A stretch of DNA of 64,000 bases, taken from contig HG738137.1 in NCBI GenBank assembly GCA_000499405.2, positions 22,096,603 to 22,160,602 on the forward strand, in the 5' to 3' direction. The position numbers and the translations under genes were made by a program. The stretch comes from Onchocerca volvulus (Eukaryota; Nematoda; Chromadorea; Rhabditida; Onchocercidae). The notes under the pieces were generated by a model. That model was not told the DNA's origin, ran no database searches, and worked only from the letters and a program-made list of their open reading frames with translations. This document shows positions 50,301 to 64,000 of this stretch, in pieces. Position 1 is the first letter of the stretch. Every line of letters begins with the position of its first letter.

Positions 50301-53300
50301 ACAGATTCATTTCTCAGAATCCTTGGCGCATTATTTTCAATTTTTCGGAGACTATCTTGTATAATTTTACGAAATTTTATTTGATCTAATAATTAGAACG
50401 TTTAATTTCAACAGAAAATAACATTGTATGGTGAGAAAATGCATTATTGTTCGAAATATGATAATTGAATGAGATTGATAATACCTTGATAAAAGATAGG
50501 AAGTGATCATTTCATCCAATGGCTGTCGCGAAAAACTAGTGAAGTATGACAATATGACTTTTATTTTACGAACTTATCAAGGATTAAATTTTTCAGCTTG
50601 TTTGCATTCAAAACCAATGCTTTGTGAATTTTTCCGCCACAAGAAGTAATTTTAGTCAGTACTAGATCATTTCAGCCTTGACTTTTTTCTTATTTTTCCT
50701 TCTTTTAGAGAATGTTCTTGGAAAGGAAAAATAGCATCAAATTTATTTGCAAAACTTCTTTAATAATGTTTGTTAGTGTTTTACAATAAGAGGCTGTTAT
50801 TCCAAAACCAAAAATAAAGAAAGACAGATGTTTCTTTTAAATTTTCCTGAAATAAAACAAAACATTTCCAGACATCCTCTTTGGCACTCGGATAAACAAA
50901 AAAAAATATTTCATTTGAAGCTGTTTTTTATTTATCTAGGATTTCGTTGAATTTTATTTGTTTGTAATTTTCTGCTGCAACGCATAAATATTTGCTTCAG
51001 TCACACAAACAAAACAAGTTTAATTTAATTATGGTTGTTTACGATCATTTTTCCTCATTTTCTGAAAAAATTTCTGAGAAGATTACGCTTAATACAATAC
51101 TGTTTGAAATAAGTAACTTCTAAATGGGAATTGTCGTTTTATGTATCGTTATCATTGTAAGTTAATAGATTAGTGAAAATTCATAGGAATTAATATTCTT
51201 CAACTTAGCACAATATTCGAAATTGAATATAATATAATTAACTTCGCCGATATTCTTCGTTAAAATCCTAACTGGAGGGCATATTGTTATGTTGTCACTT
51301 ATCACAAGAACTAGTCGTAGTCGCGAGAGGAATTGTTCGCAAAATTATACACTTTTATTATTTCCACATGCTGCCAAGCATCTCTTTGTCCGCTATTTCT
51401 AAAATTTCAAATTTACAAATTAAAATTTTGAATTTATAATTAACGCGCTCTTTATCAAAAAAACTGTTAAAGTCTTTGGCATTCGAAATAATATTTTTCT
51501 ATGGACTATCAAAATTTTGCATTATTTCTCCAAAATCCTTCACTGTTGATCTAAAATATAGAGAAAATGCGTTGGCTCGAATCAAAAGTTGCATCTTCTT
51601 AAATTCTGTCATAATATATATTCCAGTAGTCATACATGCGTTCTAGAAAGTTTCAAATGAAATACAAACCCTTCAATTCTGATTCTGAAGTGCAGTGACA
51701 ATGCAAGATAAACCATCTCGGGCGCTATCTCTGGTGTCGTCTTAATGCCCAAAAAATTTCTCAAAAGCTTCTTATCCATCGTTTTTATTTTCCTTGCCAA
51801 CTGTTGGTCTCTTGTATACTAACGTGTGGTTTTCCTCTTCGCGTCTTTTTTCCAGAATTTATTCGAAAGCATTTCTTCAGTTTTTCAGGAAAAATTATCC
51901 AAACTCTGACACAAGCAGTGAGAACAGCTGAGCGATCCAATTGCTGAACGCCGTTTTCCTCAGCAATGTCGGCATTTGATTGCTGATTTTCGGATAAACG
52001 ACAACACGTTTAACATATGTTTCAGTGATGCCGATATAAACTGATTTAAACGGAAAGCTGAAGTGAAGTAAAGCATAATGCGCGGACAGAAAAAGAAAAG
52101 TTGGTTTTCATTTACGATTGTCTCTCTAAAAGAAGTCGAAGTCCAAACATAAATGAGTTTGAAATCCCTGAAAATATTACTAGTTTTCTCTTCCCTTTTT
52201 CATAAGTTCAAATTTATTGGAATAATCGGGTTTGCTTAACTAGCTTACGTTGTTTGTTGGCAAAATTTCCGTAAGCAATGTGAAAATTTTACTGAAAAAA
52301 AAGTTATCATTAAAAAAAAATTGGATAGAGAAGATAAGAACGAATTAACAGCAACGAAAAATGTAGCGATAACTGTGTTTTCGAAGTTCGAAAGAATAGG
52401 AGAATACAACCCCTCCAATCAGAGCTTTCTTTCCCATCAAAATGAAAAAAATTTTCTGAAGAAGATTGTTCTTGAGAAAAGAAAAGAAGAAAAATTTCTG
52501 GCATTTCTGCTTTCATCATTTCTACTTTTATAAGAAGTTTTAATATTTCTGAAATAGTGATTCATTTTGATCAATCTGAAAAATCGTTCTTTAATTCTTA
52601 AAAACAGTATTTTTTGGGATCTTAGTATCTTTCAGTGAATATAACAACTATTTAATTTACTTCTTTCAACTTGGGCTTTGAAACTACTATTAAGTTTCCC
52701 ATCCTTAATTAGATTTTCATCGATATTCTGCGATTTTCGATGGTTTTCAATGACCTTCCCATATTTTAAAAACTGGTAAAATTTGGTTAAATTGATTTGA
52801 TAATGAGCTAGATATAAATCTTAGTAACATTGGAGAATATTTGTTCGCTTGTTGCTTTCTTGTTTAGTCTAAAAACTTCGGGATTTATATACTTTATACT
52901 TTTTTTAAATTCTTCTTTTGAAGTTGCTTATCAATCCATGCGTTTGTATGTTTCTCATTTTTAAGCATCGCTTTTTAAGTGATTCTTTAAAACACTGCGG
53001 TTAAAAACACTTTTCATAGATATCTAAAATAACAATACCTGATACAGTTTCTTTTCATCAGATACTGCTACTTCAAGAGTTTTGGCATTATTCTGGTCAG
53101 ACGTACGAATATTAAATATTTGGTACTTAAAAATTTAATTCTAAAAGTAAACATTCGAGTAAAAAAAAATTTTTCAGCATTATTAATTATCTAAAATATA
53201 ATTGAAGAGTTGCTTATCTACAGCAAAGGCAATGTCAGTTTTCTGAGGTCTGTAGTGGTATGAAGCGAGTAAAACAATTAAATTAGCCTATTTTGAATTG

Positions 53301-56300
53301 AATGGAACCATTGTTTATTGCAATTTATTGATTGTTATCGAAATATTCTTAGCATAATAAAGATGCATTAAATTCACAAATGTTATTAATTCAAAAGTCA
53401 AAAATCGTCACTGATGATTTACCTTCCAAATAATTAATTTTTATGGGAAAAAACTTTCTCTTCATATCAAATGACTAAAAAACTGCTAAATTTAAGGACC
53501 AATTGTCACAATTTCTTCATTTTGTAACACTCTCAATTCTAAAATGCCTTACAAACCAAACTCAGACTCGTTTTGTTAAACTCATATCATACAAATCCTG
53601 CTAGCTTATGTTTTCCTTCTCCCGTTCATTTATTTAACTAATTAATCATCTCAGGTTTGTCTTCTAATCATCTCACTTCCTAATTTATGAAATACATTTG
53701 GATATCTTTAATTTAATTATAAATATCGTAATGTAGCTGCACAATATTGTGAAATGTGAAACTGAAACTGCTGGAATTGATTGAAACCCGAAATATGGAT
53801 AAATCAAATCATCGAAAGATTGGATGAATCATTATGTTCTATTTTCAGTACTGTACAGAATATCAGAATACCGGAATTGTCCATAAATTCAATATAATAT
53901 ATTTCTGATTGACAGTGCACATTGCCAAGAATCAGTTAAAATTAGCCATTTCAACTTGGTTAGATATAGTAGTCTTAATGGAGGATAGTTGAGTCGTGTA
54001 ATTATTTTAATGATTTCTCGAACTTTTTTTTCCATTTTCATTGCATTCTTCCTTCGTAATTATTTGAAGACTTTCTCTGGAAGTTGATTTTTGTTATCTT
54101 TCACTCAAAAGTTAGTTCAACTTGTTTAGATTGCCAAGAAAAGTGAAAGGCAAAAAGATGATCTTCTCTAGCACTGAATCGTTTTCTTCTTCTTTTTTTC
54201 ATCTACATTTCCACTTTCTTCATATTTTTATTTCATTAGCCTTCACACCGAAGCCATCCATATCAATGTAAAAGTCAAAGTGAATATTCGTATAGGATCT
54301 ATGATAATTCGCTAAATTTTCTGTTATTTTCGAACTTTTATCTATTTCTTTATTTTAATCGATTTATTTCGTCACTTAACATTTGCGATCTTCTCTTCCA
54401 TAGATGAAACAAGAATTTTTATAAAAGTTCCTGTCAACATGTGATAGAATGGTTTGTGAGAGAGACAACCATTAAAATATGTACATCTTCGCTCAATCTT
54501 ATTCCTTGAGTTTTCGAATTAAGTGAATCCCTTTTCCTTGAATGGATCTGGGATAGTAGCTTCTGAATTGAATTATCCAAAATTTTGAAGGAATGACTCA
54601 TCCAATCATCAAGATATCTAAATACAGGCATATATTGAATTAGTAAGTGCATGAAGGAAACTGGCTATTTGCTGAAGCCCTGAGGGAAGACTAGGCTTGA
54701 TTAGTACTGATTGAATTCTCTGCTTGGCTCCTAATCCGTCCATATATTATCTCTTTCTTCCCTTTCCGCCTTCCACATTTCACAAATTTCTACTTATTTA
54801 AAACTCCCAAAGATTTGGAAAGTGTTTATCTGTCAAATTGACGGCATTAAGCATATATCTGATGAAATGCCGACGTCGTTACTCCCACGTCTCACACTTA
54901 AGCTTCCTTAAGTCTCGAGAGTAAGTGTATATATTGCGTGAAAATTTTCGTTTCAACTAATTACACTATGCACTAATATTTGTTTATGTCTAGAATGCAG
55001 CTGCATTCTTTTGCAAGTTTTTAAAAGCAAGCAAATTATAATAATGATGGTTGCAATTCGAAAACTCACTCCTTTTGCCAACTGAATATTGTTGAATGAA
55101 CTCAATAAAAGAAATTTTTTCAGGTAAGATGTAAGTTTGAACTTGCAAACTGATAATCGACTTGGTAATTGTAAATTGATCAATTTATTCGTATTCCATT
55201 TCTTAGCGTTGAGTGCTGTGATGAATGAGCTAATTTAGCATACGATGGACTTTGTAGAACGAGTGTTAATACTTCAGATCAAATGATTTATCATCAAAAG
55301 ATAGGTGCCATTCCTGAGTGTACACAATTTACGGGTCATTTAATCATTGTGAAATGAAGTTTTTAGTCTCGTAATAGATATATCCAACTTGCTTAATGTA
55401 TGTGAGCTCAAAGAACTGTAAAATGCAAAGTTGTGAATTCACAATTGTATTCCATTGCTCCTAACAATTTTACTTCAAATTTATTCAGTGTAAATTCAGA
55501 TTTACACTACTTTTATAATAGTCTTTCATAAGGAATTTTCGCTAAAAATGCAAAAGAAATTAATTCTTGCTAGGACTGTAATGGAAAATGATTGTCAAAA
55601 TTCATTTGAAAAAGCTTAAGAGAAAAGTTCAAACTGAGGTGTGTATGCTTTGTTTAAATTCGGTTTCTGACTGAGCTCATTGATTTAATGCTTGTTGCTT
55701 ACCGTAAGGAAATTCAAAATTTATTGAATTTGACACTTAATTTAATTCTAAATTATTAAGTCCGATGTGCATTGAAAATATTTTCAAATGTAGTAAATGC
55801 AATTTTTTTGATTCGATAATTTTAATATGAGAATCTAAATACTCTTGATTCGATGTTGTCCGTTGCTTGTCTATATCGAATTTAATTTGAAATTCATTCT
55901 ACTGAGCTTTTGAAAGCAAAAGTATCAATTAATATGATCCGATCTTGTCTTCCGGAAGGGAAAAAAAATTAGTTTGATCCATGATTATTCATTTTCCTCT
56001 TTACAAGAAACTTGATAGCTTTTCTCATACTCTGCACTGTTTCGATTCTGGCGAAACAGACTGAAAGACTTGCAGCCACTAAAGCTGCCACTGATATCAT
56101 TGCTTAATGCATTTTAATTCTTCGAAATATTTTGAAATAAACTTGTTCTTCAGAAAAAGTTTTAATCTGCACGAGTCAAGTATCTTAATGAACGATTTAA
56201 CGATTTAGAAGAAGTTTTGAATCTTTTTTAATAGATAAATCAGCTCTTACTTCTTCTGAAAGAAATTCTGAAAGCTAGTCGAAAATTCTAAATCTCGATA

Positions 56301-58921
56301 CCAGTCTTTTTTTAAAAATGAAAAATGAAGTTCATACGAGGAAATAAGTCAGGTTAGTTTAGGTAGTGCAATTAAATTTTATCACAAATAAAGTGATTAA
56401 TGATGTATTATTATAAAGTGAAGTTCTTTTAATCTCTCATCTAAAATATTTTTTCGCATCTAAAAATTTTTTTTTCGTATCTAAAATATTTCTGGAAGAA
56501 TTTATAAATACAGTCTTTTATTGGTCTTATCTGGAAGTTTTATTTACATATTACATGTGTTACATGGAAGCAAAACTTATAGATTATTTGATTTATTTGA
56601 AAATTTTTGCCAACTTTTTATGCTGTTTGGAAATTAAAAATAAGTTTACTATTTAATCTACGTGTAATCGAAATATCTATTTACTGCGCGAATAATCTGC
56701 TAGTTGTTTCAAGAAGGAAGAAAATGTAGGAATTCAAGATTCAACATTTCATCTCTCTGTTCCATGTATTCACTTTTCTTTCTTTTTCAGCGTTTCCTTG
56801 TAGAAATAAAGTTGGGAATATTTAAGATCTGACGCTTTTACACAGACTTTTAAAGCAAAAGGCCTACTCATCAATCGTTTATTTCGTAGAGATATGCACA
56901 TAGATTAAATTGGTCGGCGGTTTGCCTTTCAAGTGATTAAGTGACTAAATATATCAATATTCAAAAACTTTTAATGTTTCTGACTTTATATAGTTGCAAT
57001 TGTTGAAGTACAATATGTGCAACGAAATTGCAGTTAAGTATTTGAGCATACAATTTACATTTCTGGCATTTTGTTCGGTCGTAGAAAGTTTTGTTCGATA
57101 TTGACAGAAAGCATCTTTAAGGATTTTATTTCCTCAGAGCTAGAGTATCAGTTAAATTACCGAGTTTGTAATTGGTGATAAAATTCATAGATTCAGAAAA
57201 TTATGTCTCTCTTAGGTCAGTGTTGTCTTTTCACAACTGAATGAAAACGACCAATTAGCATCGGCAAGTATAGTTAGTGAAATTTTATTTAGTAATGGGA
57301 ACTGCTCCTCAGGGAAATGCTCATTAGATGATCGAAGGTTCTACTGTATGACTGGATGAATCGAACTAGTTTTGGACGTTTTGTAAGAAAATAGTAAAAG
57401 AGTTACTTTTAAACATGTACAAAAGTATTATAATTATGTCAGAAATTTGATAATGAAAGAATGAAACTGATTTCTTTAATCTTCCGTGTCCCATCCCTCT
57501 ACTTTCCTCTCTTATTTAATATTTTTCCACCATTATGATTTAGTTTGATGTAAGGATTTGACAAAAAATTTTTTTTTCCTAGTAATGTGCACCGAAACAT
57601 ATTAAAATATGATTTTGCTCTAAATTATTTCATTTTTTTCAATACTGATGACATGCTGAATATGTCGTGAGAAGTCTGTTTGAATGTTTCGGACAGAACC
57701 GTTTTATTTGAAAGACATATTTGCAAGTTAATGGAAAAAATGAGTGATTTAATATTAGCTATGAGGTATCGAAGGAAATAAACTTTTTAGGACTTTTTCT
57801 CTTTTTCAAGTAAATGATTTAGCTTTTTTTCAAGAAAATCCAGAAATTTTTCCATTTCCTCATAAATGAAAGTTGGAATTGACGTATACAAACATGACAT
57901 TTGAACGATTAAAAGTTTTCGACAAAAAAGTTTTAGTAAATTCGCTATATTTTTGCCTTGTAAACATTTATTTAAATACGATTGCAAGCACAAAAATCGT
58001 TATAGTATTACGTCCATTTCCTGAGATCTAACGATTTCGTAGATAGAAATAAAAGGGGAAAAATTTGCTTCTAATTCAAATGAACGATACTGATCCTTTG
58101 ATTGCAGTATTTCCTTGAATAGATAGTGGTAATTGTAACGAAAATTTGGTATGCCATAAAAATTTCGCACTTTTAGGCTCTTTCAAAAGTTATTAAATGA
58201 AAAAAGTTTCTTCTTTCCGCCCTTTCTTTCTCTACTCTTCGGCATTTCCTCAGTAATCCCATGCTGTCCTTATTTCTTGAGATATATCTACAATTATAAC
58301 TTTTTTTTTTTTTCTTCAATCAACTTTACAATTCATCCTGACCAGTTTTAAGACTTCATTCACTGTATGCATAGAAACGCACTTTTTATTAAAAACTTCA
58401 TCATAAATGCAATTCTATGAGACTTTTTTCGTATATAATTCATGATATACGTTTAAATATTTTTTGAATGAATGTTTAAATTTAAATTCAAATGCATTTC
58501 AATGATCGCATGAGAGTTCCACAGTATGTCTAGCAATAAGTTGAAATTAATCCAAGTAACTTTTGTTGAGCAACTGATATTGACCTAGTGATCGATATTT
58601 GCTTTAAGTAACAAATAGTTCCCATACTTATTAATCGATAAATAAGGATTAAGCAGTAGTAGTTCTAATGTCCGAATTGGTTTCTTTTATTGACAGCTTG
58701 ACATCTTCTAAGAAGCTTCATTAGTGATCGTTGCATATGTAATAATGTATAACATAGTATCTTATGGCATCATCGTAGGACAAAAGAAGTCACTTCTTTA
58801 ATTGGGCCTCACCTGCTCTGGTCCTGTTTCTTCTGTCTGCATTTTGAATTATCTCTTGAGGACCAATGACATGAAGTAGTGCATTGCAATAGGATATTCT
58901 CTAATAATCGCTTGTAACATC

Positions 58922-59046
58922 AAGAATAACCTAGCAATCAGTTTACTTGAATATTCACTGATAATGCTTGTAACATAAACGAAGAAGATCACTGTTCCGC
59001 AACATCATTGCAGAATATCCAAGTAAATTGACCACTGGTTATTCTT
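58922..59046. repeat. Foldback repeat, about 35-bp arms
   Basis: 58922-58956 (AAGAATAACC through TACTTGAATATTC) and 59013-59046 (GAATATCCAAGTAAATTGACC onward to GGTTATTCTT) form an inverted pair with about three-quarters or more identity and both outer ends perfect. The loop is about 56 bases. GCTTGTAACAT also occurs twice as a direct repeat, at about 58910 and 58966. No coding content. Confidence 0.65.
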
Positions 59047-61722
59047 TCTTTTGCACTCGTAAAGAAGAATACTGCACTGAGAGATGAAATAATAATCACT
59101 CATCGTGTGTATATTTATAATACTAAATGGACATTACGACAGGCAAAAGGAAAGTAAGAGCAATAATTGGAAGATTATTAAATATGAAAATTTGAATGAA
59201 CATTTGGAGACATTGATGGATTCCAGTAGCTCAGGGTGGTAGCAGTAATTGTGATGTCCAACTGAAGGACGTCGTCCAGCGAATTCTTTTGATCATTATT
59301 ATCGTCTCCCCATCCTTCAACTTTGATTATATTCCTCTCTCTATCCTATTCTTTGATTCTATTTTATTACATTTTTCCCTTCTCTCATATTCTCTTTTCT
59401 TTTTTAGTTTCTGTTGAAAAACTTTTCACAATCAATGAAAAATAATAGATTCTAAAAATTTCAAATAATTGAAAAGAAAAATGATAGTTACTGTGGAAAT
59501 ATTGATTGCACCAAAACTTCATATATATTATTTGTAAATTGTTTGGATTTGATGATTAATTTTGTCACTATCAAGAACTACTATTATGAACTATATGTCA
59601 AGTTTTATTTCATATATCTCATAATGATACTATAATAATTAAATGTCAATATTGCATCTAATAATCAGTGCGATTGTCTAATAATGAAGATTGACATATT
59701 AGGAGACAAAATTTTATTGCATATTCTAGTGCATTATGATGTATGTTCCAGAGTAGTGGAATATTTTTTGCTTCTTTCTTGTATTCGTGAATCGATGGAG
59801 CGTTCTGAGGCGAAAAAGTTTATAAATCAGATTAATTTGACAAATTCCTTTTATCATAACTGATTACTGCTGCATGATGTCTTTCATTCAACATAATTGT
59901 TGCAACGTTAGTTTATATAAAACAGTAAAATATCACTTCCTGTATAAATAAACATTAAAGTTTATACAAAAATTGTGCAAGATGATGCCAAATAAATCAA
60001 CGATATTTCTCAGCAAAGACTGCAATACACAAAACATTTTTTCATCACTGCTTAATCTTTTTTATCATTTAAAATTTCTGAATTTCAAAAATTTATTCCG
60101 CTGAGATAGATGCTCTTTGCTTCATTTTTCTTTTTTCTTACTTATTTTAATTTTCAAACGAGATTTATGCAAAAATTTTCCTATGATACATTGATCTAAT
60201 ATCAATGGATCGACACTTGATTGATTTTGTACTTAAAGTTTTAATTTAAAATTCATTTTGCTTTTAATGCAGTTCAGTTGAGTTTTTCGTCCAATCTCTT
60301 TTTCAAATAATTTAAAAATTTTTTCTCCGAAATCGGAAGATTTATTTCCAAAAAGTCCTAAAAGCTCTACAGTCATTCCCGAAATTCATTTCCCTGTTAA
60401 AAGTCGGATGAGTTACAATTATGCTTCATTTTCCGACGATTGTAATTACAAACAGTCTCAACTTATTGCTTTCGACTTAATTTTTCTACAGGTCTTTTAT
60501 GATTATCAGTAGCATTAATTTGCTGCAAAAATTGAGGATTTCAGACAGAATTTTATGATCATAATGAATCTTACTTATATGTCTGATCGTTACCTTGAAA
60601 TTCCTTTTTTTTTTTTTGACGTGTGATTCTTTAAAGATTTTCTAATTTCTATTCCTTTACTTCAATCAATTGCGGATTTGTTGCTTCATCTAAAATTCTG
60701 AAATGTTGGGGGCGTATCGAATACATATTAATCAAGTCATCTTTGCCTCCTTGTAATTGGCCATTAAAGTGGATAACCAGAAAGGATACTGACATTGTGG
60801 CCAAGTATGTACAAACATTTATGGATCGCTAATTCATCGAGAAACGTGACCAGTGAACTAATTGTAATCAGCAAGATGCCTTGGCTTGCTCCTTCCCTTT
60901 CTTTCATTAGACAATCATCACAATGATCCCACCGAAGCCAGTGTATTTTATTGAATTCATTACTTCGAAATCTCAGAATAAGCTGTTGCTGAAATCATAG
61001 TTGACATTCTCCAGTTTGGGTTCGATAGAAATACAAACCACTCGCTCGCTTAAACAAATTTTGCCGCAAAACTAATGAATTAATTTTTACGAAGATTCAT
61101 AATTCCAAGATTAGGAAGAAGCGATTTGATGCTTTCAAATTCATTTTCTTCATTTACTTCGACCAATTTTGGAGTGCAGTAAGATGCATTAAAATTGAAC
61201 GAATTAGATTCTTCAATTTTCGATTCAGAGATTCATTCTACAGTACTCTCGATATCATATTCTGATGCACTATGTACTAGGAAACTACTAAAAGCTAATT
61301 TATGGTGTCCATGAATAATTCTATTGAAAATGTTGTAACTGCTTTCGTTGTTAATCAGATGGCCGATAGATATAGAATCCTATGATCAAAATTCAGAGCT
61401 TTATGTTATAACAAAAAACTTCAGCCATAAAAATGAAAAAACTTCAGCTATAAAAATTTGTCGAATTTAGCTGTCATTTTATAGTTTGCAAGAGTTGTCG
61501 TTTCCATGGAGATAACATTTTCAAAAATCTTTCTAGTTGTTTCCTTAGCCAGAAAAATTTTTCAAGTATTCTTCTTGATTCAGTTATTGCTAAATCAAAG
61601 AAATGTGGGGGAGTTGCTTACTTCTTGAAGACTCAACAAATACTTCCTGGGACCGAACTTCTGTCAAGTGTAAAATAACACTTCTTTTCACTGGCAATTC
61701 ATAATTGCTTTTCATAATACAG

Positions 61723-64000
61723 AGTTTGGTCTGATGCAACGCCTCAGTTCATGGTTAGAGCAGTTACCCTTGCGACGTCGATCTTCTCGCCGATCAGAGA
61801 ATTGCGATTTGGGGTCATACCCACAGAAACGACAATCCAAATCAGTAGCACCACGACTTCATTATAGCGTTAGTGCCATACCAAACCATAATCATCGAGA
61901 TCGTTCTGTTGATAATTTGTCGCAATCTCTGGTCATTAATGACCAGCTGCATGGTTAGTAGTTTTTGCATTACTGAATGGATATAGCAACTTACACAATT
62001 TTCGATTTTAAAATAGAGTTTAAACAAAAATATGACCAAAAATTGTTTATGATTTTCTGGAAAATCAGAAAAAAAAATCATAACCATAATGTTGATTCTA
62101 GACTGTTCAATTATAGTTTATAATTTATATTTATCTGCGTACTGTGACACAGAAATTATTCCACTTTTTAGAACTTGTGTTATGTTTGGGCTAGCCTAGC
62201 ATCCATTTTCAATCTATGAGACGAGATATAATCAATTCTTCGTTATTACGCGAGAGAGTTAAATTAATAGAAGTTCTGTGCAATATGTATATTTTTTTCA
62301 CTTAGTGATTTTTGTTCCATTGCAGTAATAATGCCGTCTTCTTGGAACAGGCAAGAAACGGTAACTCACTCATGTCGCGACAGTTCTAAACTTATTCCAT
62401 CCTTTTTACAGTCATTTTCTGTGCCAACTAGCTCTGGACGGAAGGTATGTTTCCAGAGTTTTTCACGGATTAGATGCTATTATTCATAAGCGAAATCTAA
62501 TAATTTCCTAATCAAAATTAATTAAGTTCGGACTTAACTTTAAAATTTTTTCAACTAGAGCAAAATAATGGCGAGCAAATAGAATTAAAGTGAGCAATAT
62601 GATCTGGCTCGGATTTAATTTACAATTGGGCTGATTTCACGATTAACTGCTTAGTGTTATTTCACTTTTTCTTCCTGCACATAAGTTTGCTTCCTCGAAT
62701 TTTTCAAACCATTTTTTCAGAACATACGCACAAATCCGTGGATTTCACGCAATCGCTCACTGATTCAGACTATAACTTATCAGCTACCAAAACCCACTAA
62801 TGAACTGATGTATGCATCGATGGATCGTACAGCATCTTTTTATATCAAAAGTTTGGATGAAAGTACTTACAGTTCCGGTTATGGCAGTCAGGATAGCAGG
62901 TATAGAACAAGTTATTTCTAAACTCGGGGACTTCCCTTCGGATGAACTAATTTTCTCAAGCAGAAGCGTACTTATAAGATTATCCTAAAGTTCGATCGAT
63001 GAGATTTACTTCGTAGTTTTTTTTATAACTTAAACTTTATAATTTAAAGTTAAAATGAACGTTTCATGAAAAAATCATCATTACCATTGATAAAATCAAT
63101 CAAAATAAGATTATCATTCTTATCTAAGATATCGAGTAAGATGTAGGGAAGAAAACAATTTTCTCTATTTTCAAATTTCTCGAGCTCTTCTATTAAGTAT
63201 GCTAATAACTCAGATCATTCTGTTATTCAGTCCGGAATCATCACTGCATTCGCCAGACTGGCAACCATCAATTACAACTGGAAAATGTGATCGATTAGAG
63301 GACAAAGCCGTAGAATGTAATTCAATTGATGTTGATGAAGCTTTGGGGCTAGACTTGGAAGACAAATCAGAAATAGAGGATCTGAAAACCATCGATGTTT
63401 TGAACCGATTTTGCAAAGATGACGAGCACGTATATCATGAACTAGAGGTCTATTTTTGCACTCTTATTTAAAAATAAACGTCTTCTCTGAAATCTAACAA
63501 TACTGAGGATTTTCTATTTTTCTTAGTTAATTAGAAAATAATGATGGATTTTATCATTTACAACGAAATTGCCTTCCTTAATTACAACTTCGCTATATCT
63601 ACATATACCATTCACTCAAACTTACAATAAATGTTTGGTACAGAGATTTTCACAACAGCCTTCCTTGAATAACGCAACGCATAGTCTCCCAACGACATGA
63701 TCATAGAATTTAGCAAACCTGTATGTAACCTCGGGTTTGAAGAAGGTTTACTAAATTTTGTTTATTCTCGGTAGGACACGACGTCGCGTTGCGCTCTGTT
63801 ACTTTGAGTGGTAAGTAATGAAATCTTCATTTCAATGCGAATTTAAAGAATATGGAAGACTATATGAAATAACATAGAGTATTGATTTGAAGGCCTTCAG
63901 CCAGTTATCAATAATATTGGGTAGTCGAAGCTATTCGTCCGATTCGGAAATTGCAAGCTCATCAGATAGATCGCTGCTTTCCTCTCGATGCTTATCACCA
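61723..64000 (+). CDS. Internal exons of an unrecognised Ser-rich protein (partial, runs off the right edge)
   Basis: Four exons join in phase: 61723-61953, 62326-62444, 62721-62899 and 63231-63429 (or to 63447 using the next donor). All have good AG/GT ends. The first exon starts at a TACAG acceptor (entering with one base carried over), so the gene probably begins further left and the Met at 61734 need not be the start. The product has no signal or membrane segment seen. It is basic and Arg/Ser-rich at first (PLRRRSSRRSENC), then Ser/Thr/Pro-rich with a SSGYGSQDSSPESSLHSP segment, then acidic (LGLDLEDKSEIEDLKTIDVL). This is typical of a disordered signalling or cytoskeletal scaffold; no domain was recognised. 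After 63447 the model is ambiguous: a 36-base exon at 63775-63810 with a GTAAGT donor and an open segment from about 63901 to the edge are likely, but the phase between 63429 and 63775 is unresolved. Confidence 0.65.

Larger units (their letters stand above)
39652..61722. other. Gene-poor 22 kb stretch
   Basis: No chain of exons was recognised on either strand. Contents noted: a possible single exon at 40100-40218 (+), A/C-rich low-complexity DNA at about 40660-40730, the second transposon copy (46921-47306), and a foldback repeat (58922-59046). The longest open frames (44514-44792 +, 42657-42896 -, 43708-43947 -) lack motifs and fit chance at this base composition. It may be intergenic or, at its right end, a long intron of the gene that begins its visible exons at 61723. 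Confidence 0.55.

Noticed and set aside
1..64000. CRISPR arrays, bacterial operons, ribosome-binding sites
   Set aside because: No regularly spaced repeats, and the genes are intron-split; the DNA is eukaryotic.

Overview
The window is nuclear DNA of an AT-rich (about 70 percent A+T) eukaryote. Genes are split into many small exons whose introns mostly end in a short pyrimidine run plus CAG, and intergenic spaces are long. The gene set is a peptide GPCR, a secreted BPI/LBP-type lipid-binding protein and a long PAN plus thrombospondin-repeat protein. That set and the splice signals fit a nematode, most likely a spirurid/filarial one. The phylum is an inference from these features, not from a search. 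No bacterial operons, rRNA, CRISPR array or convincing tRNA was seen.

Layout. 1-6514: no gene recognised; one foldback repeat near 0.8-0.9 kb. 6515-10413 (+): seven-exon, seven-transmembrane neuropeptide Y/F-like receptor, about 364 aa. 13131-17809 (-): nine-exon BPI/LBP/CETP-like protein, 493 aa, with a signal peptide. 17810-25412: spacer with a GC-rich island near 21.4-21.7 kb and a possible orphan exon near 23.1 kb. 25413-36341 (-): 24-exon extracellular protein of about 1256 aa, with a signal peptide, a PAN/apple-like region and about eleven thrombospondin type 1 repeats. One of its introns carries a decayed, opposite-strand transposon of about 1.25 kb that encodes a Helitron-type Pif1 helicase fragment. 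39031-39651 (+): an intronless six-membrane-segment ORF resembling the Frag1/PGAP2 family. About 39.7-61.7 kb: 22 kb with no convincing gene, but with a second, internally deleted copy of the same transposon (46921-47306) and another foldback (58922-59046). 61723-64000 (+): internal exons of a Ser-rich intracellular protein that runs off the right edge.

The exon models of the GPCR, the BPI-like gene and the thrombospondin gene were built by hand by joining open segments at GT/AG sites. In each, reading phase is kept through the whole chain: 1095, 1482 and 3771 coding bases, all divisible by three. This internal check is the main reason for confidence in them. The genes do not form an obvious pathway. 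All three complete multi-exon products enter the secretory route or membrane, but nothing in the sequence shows they act together. The most notable points are the transposon family with inverted ends and a Pif1-type helicase remnant, and a thrombospondin exon that joins in frame only through a non-AG acceptor.
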